DNA of 60,000 nt from NCBI GenBank assembly GCA_914767715.1, contig OU612065.1:35156001-35216000 (forward strand), given 5' to 3'. Under the pieces are notes generated by a model. That model was not told where the DNA came from. It saw only the letters and a program-made list of their open reading frames with translations, and searched no databases. Of the stretch, positions 11,501 through 24,015 are shown piece after piece; the stretch's first letter is position 1, and every line of letters starts with the position of its first letter. The position numbers were made by a program, and so were the translations under genes. Source of the stretch: Membranipora membranacea (taxonomy: Eukaryota > Bryozoa > Gymnolaemata > Cheilostomatida > Membraniporidae).

Positions 11501-14396
11501 TAAGCTCTGTATCCTGAATGCTGCATTAATCCCTCCGTTGTTTTACCATTGGTTGGTGTATGGAGATACTATTGTACTAATACTTTCCTTTTTGATCTTC
11601 CCTCTGCGAAGTGTCATGTTGACCGATATATTACACAGGATGATTACACTGATTAGACAAGATTACATACATCTAAAGAGTGATAGTACCTGCGTAGGCT
11701 ACACAATACACCTAATATTAAAACATCAACATGCTCTCAAAAGTAAAATATCATAAGGATGATTTAGTTTACATCATTCTCCCTGTCTACACCTACTACA
11801 GATAAAAGACAGGCCAGATTCAAACCACATTCAACTACATTAATAGCCTACCTACTACCTCAGCTCAAAAATATAAATAATCAAGTAAATAAGTACTAAA
11901 GTGTGTGGTTAAAGTGTGTGGTTAAAATTGCAAGGGTTTGTCACTCGCCACAGGTCGGGAGTAATCTGACATGGGTGTGTAGTGACAGCCCCCCCCCCAT
12001 TCCCCTTTTATCCTGTCTCTTGCTATAGAGAGTGGAGACAGAGCAGGCGGTACACCCATCCAATGATGACAGGACTTTTAATAAATGTATGTAGTTTGCT
12101 TGTAAATATATACATATATAAATATAATAATCAAGGAGGAATAGAACCTGTTACTCCTTGATATAATGATGATATGTATGTGTATATTACAAACTACACT
12201 TACTTGTTGTAGTCAAGGCCCATCATCAAAAATATCCAGGACTCCGAATTCAATACTTTTCCTACAATACATACATACATACAGTAGAGTACTACACTGT
12301 GTGTATGTGTGTACTGTTGATGATGAATGGACTGGTTATGAATGATGATGATGCCCACCCATGATGATGATGATGTTGTTAGCAGTATCAAGGAGTAAAA
12401 GACAGACTCCTTGGTGGTAGTAGAGTACTTTTATTCCTTGGATAGAGTACACTGATATCCTGTTTAGTTTAATAAACAATGTGTTACTCTCCACAGTTAC
12501 TGCACCTGATACCAAAACATATTACATCCTATGAGCACAACAATATAAACACTCCTCCACAATGCTGCACACAAACAAATCTCCCACATCACTGATCAAC
12601 AGGCATAAGAAGAATGGTAGCATGTCAGTCACAGCAAGGCAAGTCAGTCACAGGAAAGGCTAAGTATTTTTTAATAATAAAATCCCAACATCTATTATGG
12701 GTATTTTGGATCAGAGGCTATATAATTCAATAGACATGATTTCATGGAGCGTTACATTGATACGTCTATGCGCTGTGTTCTGAAGAGGACAACTCCTTAT
12801 ATTCCAACAAACTGAAAGTGTTAAATTTTGCAAGATTATTTTGAGGACAATTTGTCGATTATACTGCCCATTGGGGGCTAATATGTCATCTGACACTACA
12901 TATAAACAGCAAGACAGATAGCGACTGCGGAAAAGCAGATATTCCACAGAATCACGAGGCTCAACACTATTGATTATACGTTATACCGGAGTTATTAGCT
13001 AAAATTCTATTTTTCTACTCGTTTTCTTTCCAAAATCCAATATTGTTGTAGTGACTCCTGTCCAATGACTCAGCAACGGATTAGTTTGATTAATCTGAAT
13101 TTGAATGAATCGATTACTTTTCCACATTTATTTGCTATCTCCGGCATATATTATATTTTGGTCGATGTGACACTTTATGGAGTGTCATAAGATGATTGGA
13201 TGTGACACGGTCAAAAATCTAATCATAGCACAATTTTTCTACATTTCTTTGAGAGGATGAAGGTCACAATCATTGATATAGTGGTCACAATATATCCCTA
13301 CTGCATAACAATTGTTAAAAATTTGGATTCAGCGTTGTTGCATATTTTATAATCTTTATTAATTTTTAACTTTTGACACTTTCTGTGCATAGTGATGTCG
13401 CAGGATGTGGTCCGAGGTAATCATCCGGAGAAAAACTTTAAACACTAATATTGTTGATATATATATATTAGGTCATACACTATGGTGTCAAAGTTTGAAA
13501 ATAAAAAGTACAAATTCAAGCTCAGCAGCTCTTTTGAGAACGTTTTCAAACTATTTGCAATAAAGTAGGTTGCACTTGTTTTGTGCTTTTCTTTTCCATG
13601 AGCACCGAGAAATACTTCTCATCATAAACATGAAATAGATCATAGATTTCTCTGTGTCCAAATTACAAAAACATGAACAATCAAGTTGATATTGATGGTT
13701 GCTTTCTTAGAGTTGTTTGACATGAATATGGCCACATAGGTATATGAAGCACACCCATTGCAAATATAGAGATTATAAAGGAGAAGACGTTGTTAAAGCG
13801 CCTGACTTGTAACACGCGAGTGTTGGAGGTATGGCAACCTGCCTGCGAACCGCCCAATAAGGCGGCCGAGCCCTTAAGGCATAATTATTTCTCAGTCTTC
13901 AGATTGTGATAAAAACTCACAATTATAACCAACTTCATTTTCTAGTTTCCGCTAACCTGAGGTCTTCAGCGCTCAAATAGAATGTAAATTCACACAAAAA
14001 ATCTATCCGCTTTTAAACCAGAGACGAATCATGGTCCCTATATGTGTAATGAATAATCCTACAGCTTCTGTTTCCGTGCACGTCTTGCAAGTGTCAAACT
14101 GCTCCAGGATGTTCAAGCATTATTAACCATTTTGATACTATATACTACATTTATTATAAGAAATCTTTTTTTCAAAACCTTTAAATGGGCAACCAGTCTA
14201 TAAAACTGTTGATCAGAAATATGATAGAAACGAGCAATTGTCCTCAATCTTCCTCAATCAAAGTCAGCTGGTGCTTGAATAGCGGCACACTGAGGTAAAT
14301 AACTTAGAGTCGTACATAACCAGTTATGGTGGTATGAAAAATGTGTTCGATGAAATCGTTCAAAGATGGATAATGGAGTGCACTAATGCTGGAATG
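8583..14396. other. Gene-free DNA between mobile elements
   Basis: No coding exon is supported; the longest open frame (9596-10015, 139 codons) has no recognisable domain or splice context. I see microsatellite-like patches (CATA repeats near 12265-12290, GATGAT near 12340-12375), a short inverted pair ATCAAGGAG/CTCCTTGAT near 12132-12160, and a possible tRNA-Thr-like relic near 13795-13860. Confidence 0.5.
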
Positions 14397-14535
14397 GGCG
14401 CCAGAAGGGGTCGGGGTGTCAGGAGGAGGTGTGTCAGGAGGGGCAGGTCGTCAGGCGGGGTCAGGGTGTCAGGAGGGGGCATGTTGTCAGGCGGGTGAGG
14501 GTTTTCTGAATTAGGGGATGTCAGACGGGTTGGGG
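14397..14535. repeat. G-rich minisatellite (GTCAGG-type units)
   Basis: About seven imperfect repeats of roughly 18-20 bp carry GGTGTCAGGAGG or GTCGTCAGGCGGG cores. The plus strand has many runs of three or more G, so G-quadruplex formation is plausible. The array has an open minus frame rich in Pro that I regard as an artefact. Confidence 0.7.
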
Positions 14536-14935
14536 AGTGATCCAATCAGCTGAATAGCCTACATTAGATGAAAACTGACGGGGCGTAATCCTAAAATAGT
14601 GATAGCTTTCAGTCCTATCCAACATCATGAACAACTCATCCAGATTAATTTTGTTCTGTCAAAAAATTAATTTGTTTTTCTGTCAAAAAGAATTTGTTTT
14701 TGATATTGAAATACCTTAGATTAACTGAACCGTAAACAATATTTCCATCTCATCAGTAAAATGTCCTTTGAGAATATTGATTCTGTTCATTTCAATTTCC
14801 ACGGCAATCTTTTCTACTTGGCATCTACCCATTATATGATAGATATGTTGGCCAACAGACACAGTGTTGCCAGAGAATCCAGCTGTGTGACCATAGAGTT
14901 TCTATGCCAATCAAACAGTGATTTATATGATAGAC

Positions 14936-15608
14936 AAGACTTTTATTTGGCTAAATAATAGACTGTTGTCATGGCAACATGACAGAATATTGGATATAAC
15001 TCTGACGGATTGATTTTTTAATACCCTGGCTGATGCCATTCCATGTCATAAATTGATTTATTTTAATTTGAATAATAATCTCCAGTCACTTTGGTTCACC
15101 ACAATGGATTGCACAACTGGAAACCTACAGCTTCGCTCCTCTGAGGCTAAAACTCTAAAATATCTCATGGAGACTTTGAACACAAACTTTGTTTCTATCA
15201 GCCATTTTTGTTTGAGGAGCTAGAAACGACAAACCAAAACAACCAATAGTAAATCTCTCACAGCAATAACAAGAGTTTTATTTGAAAAAAATGAAAGACT
15301 TTTGCCATGGCAACATGTGAGTCAACTGGATATGAATCTGATTGATTGGCCATCTATACCCTTTGCTGATGCAATTTCATGCCATATAACTGATTTATTT
15401 TAATTTGAATAATATTCTTCACTCTCTTTGGTTCACCACAGCTGAAAATCCCAGCTGAAAATTTACAGCCTCTCCCTTCTAAGGCTAAAACTCAAAGTAT
15501 TTTATAGTTATTTTAGAGATTTTATCAGGGACATTTTGTTTTGATCAACCATTTTTGTTTGATCTTTAGCATAACCAATCATTTATTTCTCACCGCAATT
15601 ATATGTAG
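14936..15608. repeat. Tandem duplication, ~336-bp unit, two diverged copies
   Basis: Matching landmarks recur at the same offset: CATGGCAACATG at about 14970 and 15306, GATTTATTTTAATTTGAATAA at 15055 and 15392, TTTGGTTCACCACA, and AGGCTAAAACTC. The two units differ by many substitutions and small indels, so this is an old duplication. No coding content seen. Confidence 0.75.
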
Positions 15609-17066
15609 CAATTTCTTTTAAATCATTAAACAAGAGCGAGCAATGATGATATTGTAATAACCGGCTCGTTTGAAATAAACCTATTAACAGTTTTCAAAAG
15701 AGGTGTAATTATCTATTTTGTGTTCACAGCAAGCTAGCACTATTCTGGTATTGTAAATTTTTTCATTTTTTAATGAATTAAAACTTTGTAATGAAATATT
15801 TAAATGATTTCCAAATGTATTCAACAGATAAGTACCATCAATCTATCGATTTTGTGATTGTAAGCATCTGTATCAAAAAAAGCAATTTCTCACACAGCTG
15901 AGCAATTATAGGTGCTGAGGTGAGCAAACATCCATCAAATACATGTGAAGCTGACATCTAGACACTTTTAATGCTGCAATTTATCGAAATAATTAGAAAT
16001 ATGAAGTCATCGCAATGGATTTTGAAACTAATCTTGACGAAATGCATATTTATTATTAGGACCAGAGCCAAGTAGCCGATATAGGTCTTATAGGCTAGGG
16101 GGCGATCTTTGTAATGGTTTGTTGAGAATTGTTACGAGGCATGGTAAAGTGCACCAAGGAGTACTTCTTGAGTACACATAACATACATATAATAAAAATC
16201 ACAGCGTTCTAACTACTGTGATAAATTGATGTGAAAATAGCAAAAACGGCAAAATTGATGAAATATGTGTTGCAGCCTACTGCTGTTTGAGGTTTAGGAA
16301 TTAATATTGATGACACGCCCTCCCATTTCTGGTAATAACATTAGGACAATGTGGGCTTAGTGCTAATCTCTGTAGATCAGTGTACCGGGAAGAACATGTT
16401 ACCAATCCGATTATTCATACTCCAGCTCATACTCCAGCTCATACTCATAGTCAGGTTTTATCTGGGTTAGGATTGAGTAAGATTAAAGGTTTCCTGCCTA
16501 AGTCCTCCTTCCCATGGACCAGGCTATCTCCCTGACTGCATAAGTACCATCGATTGCTCAAACTTTTAAAATAAATGGACTCTCTGTGAGGACCTGTCTG
16601 GCGTTGTGGATCATACACATAACACAAGAAATTGGTGTCAGCAGTCATTCATTCATTTTTTCAGCACGGTGCAAGAGCCCCTGCCATCCATCATGAAAAG
16701 TTTTCCCATAGGTTGAGGCTATGAGATACCCAAGCAAGTGTTTGATAAAGGACCAAATAATTCCAAATTGTTCTACTCTACGGTTTTCGCATTTAAGGAA
16801 CTGAGGCTAGTTAAATGATGTTGACTAATGCTGCAGAAACAAAGCAAGGAGGCTCTAACTCCTTGGACAAACCCTCAATAGTTTGTGTCTGCTCAGCGTG
16901 ACATGGCGTAGGTGACTCTCCAGCTTATAGTATCAACCACTCCATCCCACAGTTTAGAGACATGAACCCTGACGTAAGCGTTTGATGTTTTCCTGTCATT
17001 CCGCATCTATATAGCAAAGAAGCAGTCCATTCTAAGAAACGACTAATAACCACAGCCAAAAAACCC
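15609..17066. other. Gene-free DNA
   Basis: Nothing coding or repetitive stands out except a short tandem of CATACTCCAGCT units near 16420-16445. Confidence 0.45.
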
Positions 17067-17309
17067 ATTATGGCAATGGTATTTTGGGATATGGTATGTT
17101 GTCCCAAATGGTATTATGTCATATCTGGCTTTATGTCCACTGGTATTTTGACACAACTGGCGTTTTGTACAACTGGTATTTTGGCATTGGTATAGTGTTC
17201 AGTGGTGTTATCACCCATGGCATTATGGCCATGGCATTATGGCAATGGCATTATGTCACTGGCATTTTGTCCCAATGGCATTTTGACCATGGCATTATGG
17301 CCGGGTACC
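17067..17309 (+). repeat. TGGCATTATG cassette C1 (solo)
   Basis: This is a ~240-bp array of a degenerate 14-19-bp unit (core TGGYATTWTG followed by a variable spacer). The spacer order is conserved between cassettes: GGGATATGG, then GTCCCAAATGG, GACACAACTGG, GTACAACTGG, and a final GGCCGGGTACC. Unlike the other copies, C1 has no tRNA-like flank and no inverted partner. It is probably a solo or truncated copy. The open frame through it is a by-product of the stop-free repeat. Confidence 0.75.
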
Positions 17310-18331
17310 GATTTGATGTTTTAATAGGTATATCAGTTTAGGTTGTAGATTGGTACAGGCTAAGCATTAATTTACAGTATTATGCTTGTAAAATAGGAAG
17401 GTCGTTTTATATTTGAAAATCCACAAAATAAACTATTCTAAAAAACTGCTTTTACCTAGTCATAACAGGTGGATACGCAGGGCTGCCAACTCTACTCTTT
17501 TAGCGTAGCTACTTCTCCTCTTTTTCAAATTCTACTTTCTACCCTTTTGCTTTTTCACAAAGCTTGGTAATATAATCTTTTTTAAGTTTGAACTCATGTC
17601 ATGCCTATTTTTATATTCTATTTATATACTAGTTTTTGTTGATTGGTTTATTTAAGGGCTCTGAGGTAAATATAATAAGATATTAACCCAGCGCCCGTAA
17701 TTTTAGGGTCAAACGCAAAAGAAAAATTCCAAGCGAGGATGAACTGGCCCATCCATCGCTCCTTTGAGAACCACCAAGTCAGCTTTATCCCCAACAAAAA
17801 CAACTCTTTTCACACAAAAATAGTTGGCAACCCTGTCCATACGTGTTATCTCCTTACAAGGTAACAGATCAGCCCTTATTTTGTTGTTATATGAGATAGG
17901 CATAGATCAAGCTGGTACAGGCCCCACATATTTTATCCCAGACATTAGGTGCTTGACATTCAAAAAGAATGATGAGGGCCATTAAAAATGCTGTGATGTT
18001 TATGATCAATCATTTGTCTCCACCTGTATATGTCACCATATTATCTTACTTGGAGAGATTTATGTGGCTGTAAATGCCATTCCAATGGGTACGATTGAAC
18101 AATGGCTCCATTTGTCATGTTGGCATTTTGGTTCTGAGGCCCTTGAGTGCCGGTTAGAATTAGGACCTGATATAGAATGTATCCAAATGCCGCAATTTCT
18201 TTATAAATGCCATAATTTCTTTGGCATGTTATGGAAAAACATCCGTTCAGGATGATTGTCTGCCAATTTAAATATTGTATATATATATAACCTTGGTTTT
18301 TAATTCCCACAATGCATCAGCACTTGTTATG

Positions 18332-18363
<32 letters not shown>

Positions 18364-18464
18364 TGTATATACTTTATTGGCCCTGACCGATATAGCAGGA
18401 TGAACGAGGCCATATGAAAAATGAAGGCAAGAATTATATAATTTTTTCGTCAGACAGTTGTAAC
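17310..18464. other. Gene-free DNA with a TA microsatellite
   Basis: Unique AT-rich sequence; a (TA)n-type microsatellite lies at about 18330-18360. No gene seen. Confidence 0.5.
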
Positions 18465-18909
18465 TAGCGCTGTCACGATATTTTTTTTGGCTGGTGATGC
18501 CTCGATTCTGATTTTGGCATCGATTTTCCCGATTTCGATTTTTCGATTTTTCGAATTTACACCTTCGATTTCAACCAACCCTTGTCCCGATTTCGATTTC
18601 GCCTTTTCGGTATTTACGATTTTAGGTATCGATATATGGTTTAAATGATGTTAACAAGTTTTAGTAAGATTAGTAATGACTATGAGTATCTATAATCTTT
18701 GAGATTAGTTAGAGTGAATTGAAGTGCAATAAGGTATTGCGTGAATGAGAAGAGGAATCGTAATAACCATATATCGACTATAGTAACCGGGTCAACCGTG
18801 ACACATAAACTGATGCTGTGCAATCGACTTCAGCTGTCACCTTATTAAATCAGATTATGAGGTGTTATCGATTAGGTATTCCCGATATGAATGTATCGCG
18901 ACAGCACTA
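18465..18909. mobile_element. hAT-type MITE with 8-bp target duplication
   Basis: The 445-bp element begins TAGCGCTGTCACGATA and ends TATCGCGACAGCACTA, which are near-perfect inverted ends. It is flanked on both sides by the identical octamer GTTGTAAC (18457-18464 and 18910-18917). An 8-bp duplication with short terminal inverted repeats is the signature of the hAT superfamily. The interior has TCGATTTT/CCCGATTTCGAT repeats and no coding capacity, so it depends on a transposase elsewhere. Confidence 0.85.
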
Positions 18910-20561
18910 GTTGTAACTATGGCACACAGACAACTTTTAAAACATATCTTAAACAAGCTAAATTGACGAGTGCAGTAGTTTCCTAGATATCCAGTTAGGA
19001 CAGTCAGTTATCATGGTCATCAACAAAAGGTAAAATTAACCTTGCATACATACTCTGAAAACTTTTTTATCGTACAGTTTGACTAGAATATTGATAACAA
19101 ACTGGACATTCGAAAAACAACATGCCCCATATAGTATTCCGGATTTATAGCACAGTACTATATTGCATTATTGCATTTAAGAGCAGTGTAAGTGCGTAGG
19201 TTGATGTATGGATGCGTTCAATCAACTTGGCACTATGTTCAGAGAAGTGGATGTCTAGAAACTTGTAAAACCCTATTCTAAAAAATTGATGGCAAAGTAG
19301 AAATCCCACCGGACTGGACACAAGTTGTTACATTGAGGAAACTTGCAGTGAACATACCGGGAGGGGGGGGGGGTAATCTCCCATACACACAAAATATGCA
19401 TTGGGATGAAGCTCCTGTTCAAGGAGAGCACCGCCATCATGGCTCATCACACTCCAACATCAATACAAAAAATAATATTGAAGGGGGCCTTTTTAGTCCT
19501 ACTTTTATGTAACGGAAACGCGACAATTATGTTGCGATGCACACAAAAAAATTAGTACAAACATGAAAGTATTATAGCATATGTGTCATTGATCGGTCTA
19601 AGGTGACGTGGCGAAGCAGAGACTTCCCCCCTGCCCTCTCGTGATAGCGGAGCAATGAAGTGAAAAAATGTTAACTCTCAATTCACATCCGTAAATATGT
19701 TTATTTAATGTTACAGATGTTTTTGGTCTGATCTTAGTAGCTCTGGTAGTTAAAGTGATCAAACTCCCCTCAATATGCCGGTAGAGGCATTCTATCCTCA
19801 ACCACAACCTAACCAACTTGTGATTGGGCTGTGGTTGATACAGGAATGCCACTACCAGCATCGCGGGCTGAATCTGAAAACTCCAACTGTTGCTCTGGTG
19901 CAAAATATCTGTTACTTTGCTCTTGATTATTTATCTGGAGCGATTGATTCCGTCATTAGTCATAACAGTGTAATGCTTTCATAAGTACAATTATACAGGC
20001 GGATTTTGATCTGTCTCAAAATTGTTTTTCTTAGAAGAGACTCTGTAAATCAATTGTCTGCCGAATAAAATGTGTATATTTATTATATATAAGTTGGAGC
20101 AAATCATGTGAAAAATTTAAAATCAGTTACACTCGATTTAACAATGAAGATTGGTCCAATAAAATTTTTAGAGCCAAATGTAGGTCCGATTTACTAACGT
20201 TCTTGGCAGGTTAGAGAAGAATTTAGATAATTCTAATAGTAAACTGGCCCGTATCCAAGAAGGAAAGCTAACATACATTTTATAACATTTAAATAATGTT
20301 GATAGCGAATATATTTAAAATGCAGGTAGATGAAGGTACTCCGAGGTTTCACAGAAAGCCACATATTTGACCGGTCATTATATAACATAAATCTTGTTCA
20401 AAGCTCAGTGTGAAAAATTACTACCTCAAAATTGATTTTAACCTACTTTCGATGATTGGTTCATGAAAAAAGATAGCTGAGCAGGGAGGGTACATGGCCA
20501 CATAACCAATGTTCAGACATTTACATATTATCTCAGAGATTGAGCGTCAATATTATTTAAC
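18910..20561. other. Gene-free DNA
   Basis: Contains an imperfect palindrome at about 19690-19925 (annotated separately) and an 11-G run near 19362-19373. No gene is supported. Confidence 0.45.
19690..19925. repeat. Imperfect palindrome, possible decayed foldback MITE
   Basis: The left arm ATGCCGGTAGAGGCATTC, followed by a CTCAACCACA segment, pairs with the right arm, whose reverse complement reads ATGCTGGTAGTGGCATTC then ATCAACCACA. Weaker pairing extends outward to ACAGATGTTTTT/ACAGATATTTTG. No target duplication was found. Overlapping open frames on both strands here follow from the palindrome. Confidence 0.5.
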
Positions 20562-20812
20562 GTACCCGGCCATAATGCCATGGTCAAAATGCCATTGGGA
20601 CAAAATGCCAGTGACATAATGCCATTGCCATAATGCCATGGCCATAATACCATATAGGTAATAACACCACTGCACATTATGCCAGTGCCAAAATACCAGT
20701 TGTACAAAACGCCAGTTGTGTCAAAATACCAGTGGATAAAACGCCGGATTGGACATAATACCATTTGGGACAACATACTATATCCCAAAATACCAATGCC
20801 ATAATGCCAAAA
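20562..20812 (-). repeat. TGGCATTATG cassette C2
   Basis: Minus-oriented copy: it begins GTACCCGGCCATAATGCC and ends AATGCCATAATGCC. Its order of spacers is the mirror of C1 and C3, so the cassette is an ordered sequence and not a freely evolving satellite. Confidence 0.8.
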
Positions 20813-20897
20813 TATGTTACCAAATCAAGATCGGATCAGATCACGCTGTATATTTTCTTGTTAGTTATATTACAGCTGCGAGTTGCTCAGTCAGAGT

Positions 20898-20972
20898 AGG
20901 AGGTGCTTCAGCTGGTTAGAGCCATCTCCTTCACTCCTCAAGTCTCGAAGTTTCTACGTTTGAATTTTGATG
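20898..20972 (+). repeat. tRNA-like segment (SINE-type head)
   Basis: GGTGCTTCAGCTGGTTAGAGC matches an RNA polymerase III A box (TGGYNNAGYNGG-like), and CGTTTGAATTTTG about 50 bp later is a degenerate B box. The same segment lies next to cassettes in unit 2. It could be a tRNA-derived SINE head included in the element, or a chance resemblance conserved by the duplication. Confidence 0.45.
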
Positions 20973-21612
20973 CTCTCTGGGGTTTGTTGGGCCCCAGGTG
21001 TACCGAAGGCTAGTGTGTGTTGCAGAAATTGCAGCCAAATATTGTGCCGCAAACTCTGTGGGATATGGCAAATTAATTGACTCTCTAAAGTTGACCAACT
21101 TTATGTCTTGGCTAGAAGGGTTTTGACTGGTCTTGACGGATGCTATCACTGGCGTCATGAAGGCTAGCATGATTGAACATAGTCTAGGAAAATTCTATTC
21201 ATGAGTTCATGAGTGTGCAGTTTAGCATAAAAATACAATCTTTTTCAGCGCTAAGACACTGAAAAAGTGACATCTGAGGCAAGGCCATTTCTAGAACAGT
21301 CATAATGATTATCTTTGTATTGGATAGTCCTACTTTTTTACATCTTGTTTATAGCTTTCAACATGATACCGACACATTTGGCAACATATTACAATTCCTA
21401 GTTTTTCTTTTGATTCACAACAAGATATGTTTTCCACTTAGTGCCCACCGTACCTGCTATGCACCACTTGACCATCGACGCCCCACCAGCCCGGCTATGA
21501 GATTGCATCCTGGCCCTACCCAAATTTGTTGAACAAGGCTATACATGCCATTACTTAACAAGGACCTCTATCCTCGCTTGTTATTGGTGTTAAGAAATTT
21601 AAATTTGTTGGA

Positions 21613-22720
21613 TCAAGTGTTGTATTCATGGTTTAAAATCATGTTTAAAATATTTTGAATTGAGCATGATTTCAATATAAGTTTCAAAATTGTGTATTCA
21701 AAAAGCATTTGTAATGGCATGATTTTTAGTTTTTCATAATTATTAGAAATGTGACCCTGGTCTAATTCCCTTGATGAGACGCAGAGCATTTTTGTAGAGT
21801 CGTAGCTAGCTATCACTTGCGTGGCCCCAGAACTCTAATTCGTTGATCAAATCCCGATGTAAAAGCTATAAATAATGTCAACCATTAGATTTTGCTCAAC
21901 AGCTGGACCGAGTGCTTGTATCATCATCATCAGGGTTAGATTTAATTTTTTTTCAGGCTTTTAAAATGTTCATGGACCATGGAAGTTATATTGGAGTTTC
22001 AACCTACAAATTTTGTTGTTCCTTTTTCTTCTCAAATAGAGTTTCAGAATATGAGCTTTTAATCTTATGGGTTACAAATTTTGTTTGGTGCTTCAAAAAG
22101 ATTTTCTCATAGATTATCACAAGACGGTTGGTGATACACCATTCAGTTATCATAGGTAAATTTCTCTTCGTAATTTCAGGCTTAGTACTAAAGATATTAG
22201 TATCGTCAGCAAAAGGTATTTAATTTAGATCGGGTGATGCATTTAAAAGGTCAATATTTATATATTAAAATTAGTACTGGCCCGAAAACCGAACGCTGGG
22301 TAGCACCGATCATGACAGACAGTAAACCTGACTTAATTCATTTACCAAGACAAACTGTTTTCTATATAAAAGATATATTTCTAACAGTCGATATGAGGGA
22401 GAAGAAAATCTGAAATTTTCTGTTTACTTATAATAATGTCGTGATTTATGTATATGTATTGTATTGAAAGATCTAAAAACAAACCCTGGTTGATTTTTCT
22501 ATCATTAAAATGGTCGAAAAGTTGTTCCATTATAATATTGATTGTGTCAGTTGTACTGAGCTTCCATCTAATGCCAAATCTCTAATCTGTGAGTAATTCT
22601 TTGCACTCCGAATACTCTCTCATTTGCACAGGGAGGAGTTTATTTGAAACCTTCGATGTCGAGTTTAAAATTGAAATGGGTCTGTTATCAATTTCTATGG
22701 ATATCTATTTAAAGTTGTTT
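21613..22720 (-). pseudogene. LINE reverse transcriptase, decayed copy 1
   Basis: The minus strand matches the plus-strand RT at 26290-27600 through most of its length. It keeps an FADD-type motif C near 22202-22215 and a C-terminal stretch near 21613-21816 containing an EYTILKLILKS-like helix and NHEYNT, typical of LINE ORF2 tails. Motif A is damaged, several frameshifts and stops break the frame, and no endonuclease is present. The family resembles the CR1/Jockey group. It is non-functional. Confidence 0.7.
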
Positions 22721-22839
22721 AGTGAATGAGATGGCTCTAACCAACTGAACCACCTCCTGCTCTGACCAAGCAATTCGCAGCTGTAACTAACAATGAAAAT
22801 CAACAGCGTGGCTTGATCTCCTTTGGTAACATATATTGG

Positions 22840-23079
22840 AATTATGGCAATGGTATTTTGGGATATGGTATGTTGTCCCAAATGGTATTATGTCCAATTC
22901 GGCATTATATCCACTGGTATTTTGACACAACTGGCATTTTGTACAACTGGTATTTTTGCATTGGTATAATGTGCAGTGGTGTTATCACCTATGGCATTAT
23001 GGCCATGGCATAATGGCAATGGCATTATGTCACTGGCATTTTGTCCCAATGGCATTTTGACCATGGCATTTTGACACGG
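22840..23079 (+). repeat. TGGCATTATG cassette C3
   Basis: Plus-oriented full-length copy. It differs from C1 and C5 at its outer end, finishing GGCATTTTGACACGGAATC in place of GGCCGGGTACC. That variant end is shared only with C6. Confidence 0.8.
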
Positions 23080-23809
23080 AATCATTATTTAAGTACCCAT
23101 GCAGGCGCTCCCATCCTTAATTTATGAAATGGGCATGTGTGGTCACACCTTATTACTTTTGACGATACTATCGGTACATTAATTACTTCATGCTCAGTCG
23201 ATCAGAGATATACATGCAACAGTAAATCACGTGAATTGTGTGTTGAGCTTGGGCAAGCTGACATACATAACTTCTTCTTCATTTTCCTGTTTCCAACTTT
23301 CCATGTATGTGTAAGATTTAGGCGTCATGTTAAACACAAGGTTACGATATGTCATAATTGTTGAATTCTATGTGTTCTGAACAGATTTTTCTCTTGGCAT
23401 TTTCGTGAAGACAGGTATAAGACAGCTTCAGACACTTCTTGAGGGTCGAAACTAGTCATTTGGCTTTAGCCAATTCTCATACCAACCCATGGCTTTTTAC
23501 TCCGCAGCCGTGTTACATTAAGGGGTTCCACTAACTCCTCCGTTACATACAAGCTTCATGTTGTCTACAATTTTTTTCGATTGAACAATTGGACATCTGA
23601 ACAAAAATGACCCATGGGGCCATGTTAAATGATTGTGTGTGCCAAAGCTATTTTCATCGACTATTAATTGCTCATCTTGAGGATGGAAATCTGGTAAATT
23701 TGCTTAGTTGGCATGACTGTTAGATGCATGACTGTTATAAGAGGATGTGGTCATGACCTGATAACGAGAAGCTATGAATTTGCTATAAATACAACTGCTG
23801 ACACCTGCC
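23080..23809. other. Spacer between composite units 1 and 2
   Basis: Unique AT-rich sequence with no ORF, repeat or RNA gene recognised. Confidence 0.5.
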
Positions 23810-24015
23810 TCCGTTAAGGAGAAAGAAGTGTGAAACAATTATTCTGTACAGCGCTGTTAGATATTGTGAGTCTGGAACTATCACCATATTTTGTAATATT
23901 AAAGATCCTGGCTCGGTTCAATAAAGAGTAAGAGGAATTACTCCTGGATCATACAGGGAAAATGGAAGGAGAATGGATTCAAAATGGGAGAATGGATCCC
24001 ATTGATTCAAATCTC

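Larger units (their letters stand above)
20562..23079. mobile_element. Cassette-bounded composite element, unit 1 (short form, LINE on minus strand)
   Basis: Inverted cassettes C2 (minus) and C3 (plus) bound the unit. Inside each cassette lies the same ~100-130-bp subterminal segment, including CAGCGTGGCTTGATCTCC or its complement and a tRNA-like GGAGGTGGTTCAGCTGG. Between them is a decayed LINE reverse transcriptase on the minus strand. The block at 20813-21310 is the reverse complement of 27876-28361 in unit 2. Relative to unit 2, unit 1 is inverted and lacks about 2 kb. No transposase ORF was seen, so how it moved is unknown. Confidence 0.65.

Noticed and set aside
13795-13890. tRNA-Thr gene or SINE
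   Set aside because: An anticodon-arm-like stretch is present, but no B box or acceptor stem was found, so no feature is called.
17084-17341. Long open frame through cassette C1, and similar frames through C2-C6
   Set aside because: The repeat unit lacks stop codons in one frame, so any copy reads open. The peptides have no start context, no splice support and no domain.
17067-23079. CRISPR-like regular repeats
   Set aside because: The repeats are degenerate, with variable short spacing and no unique spacers, in a eukaryotic context.
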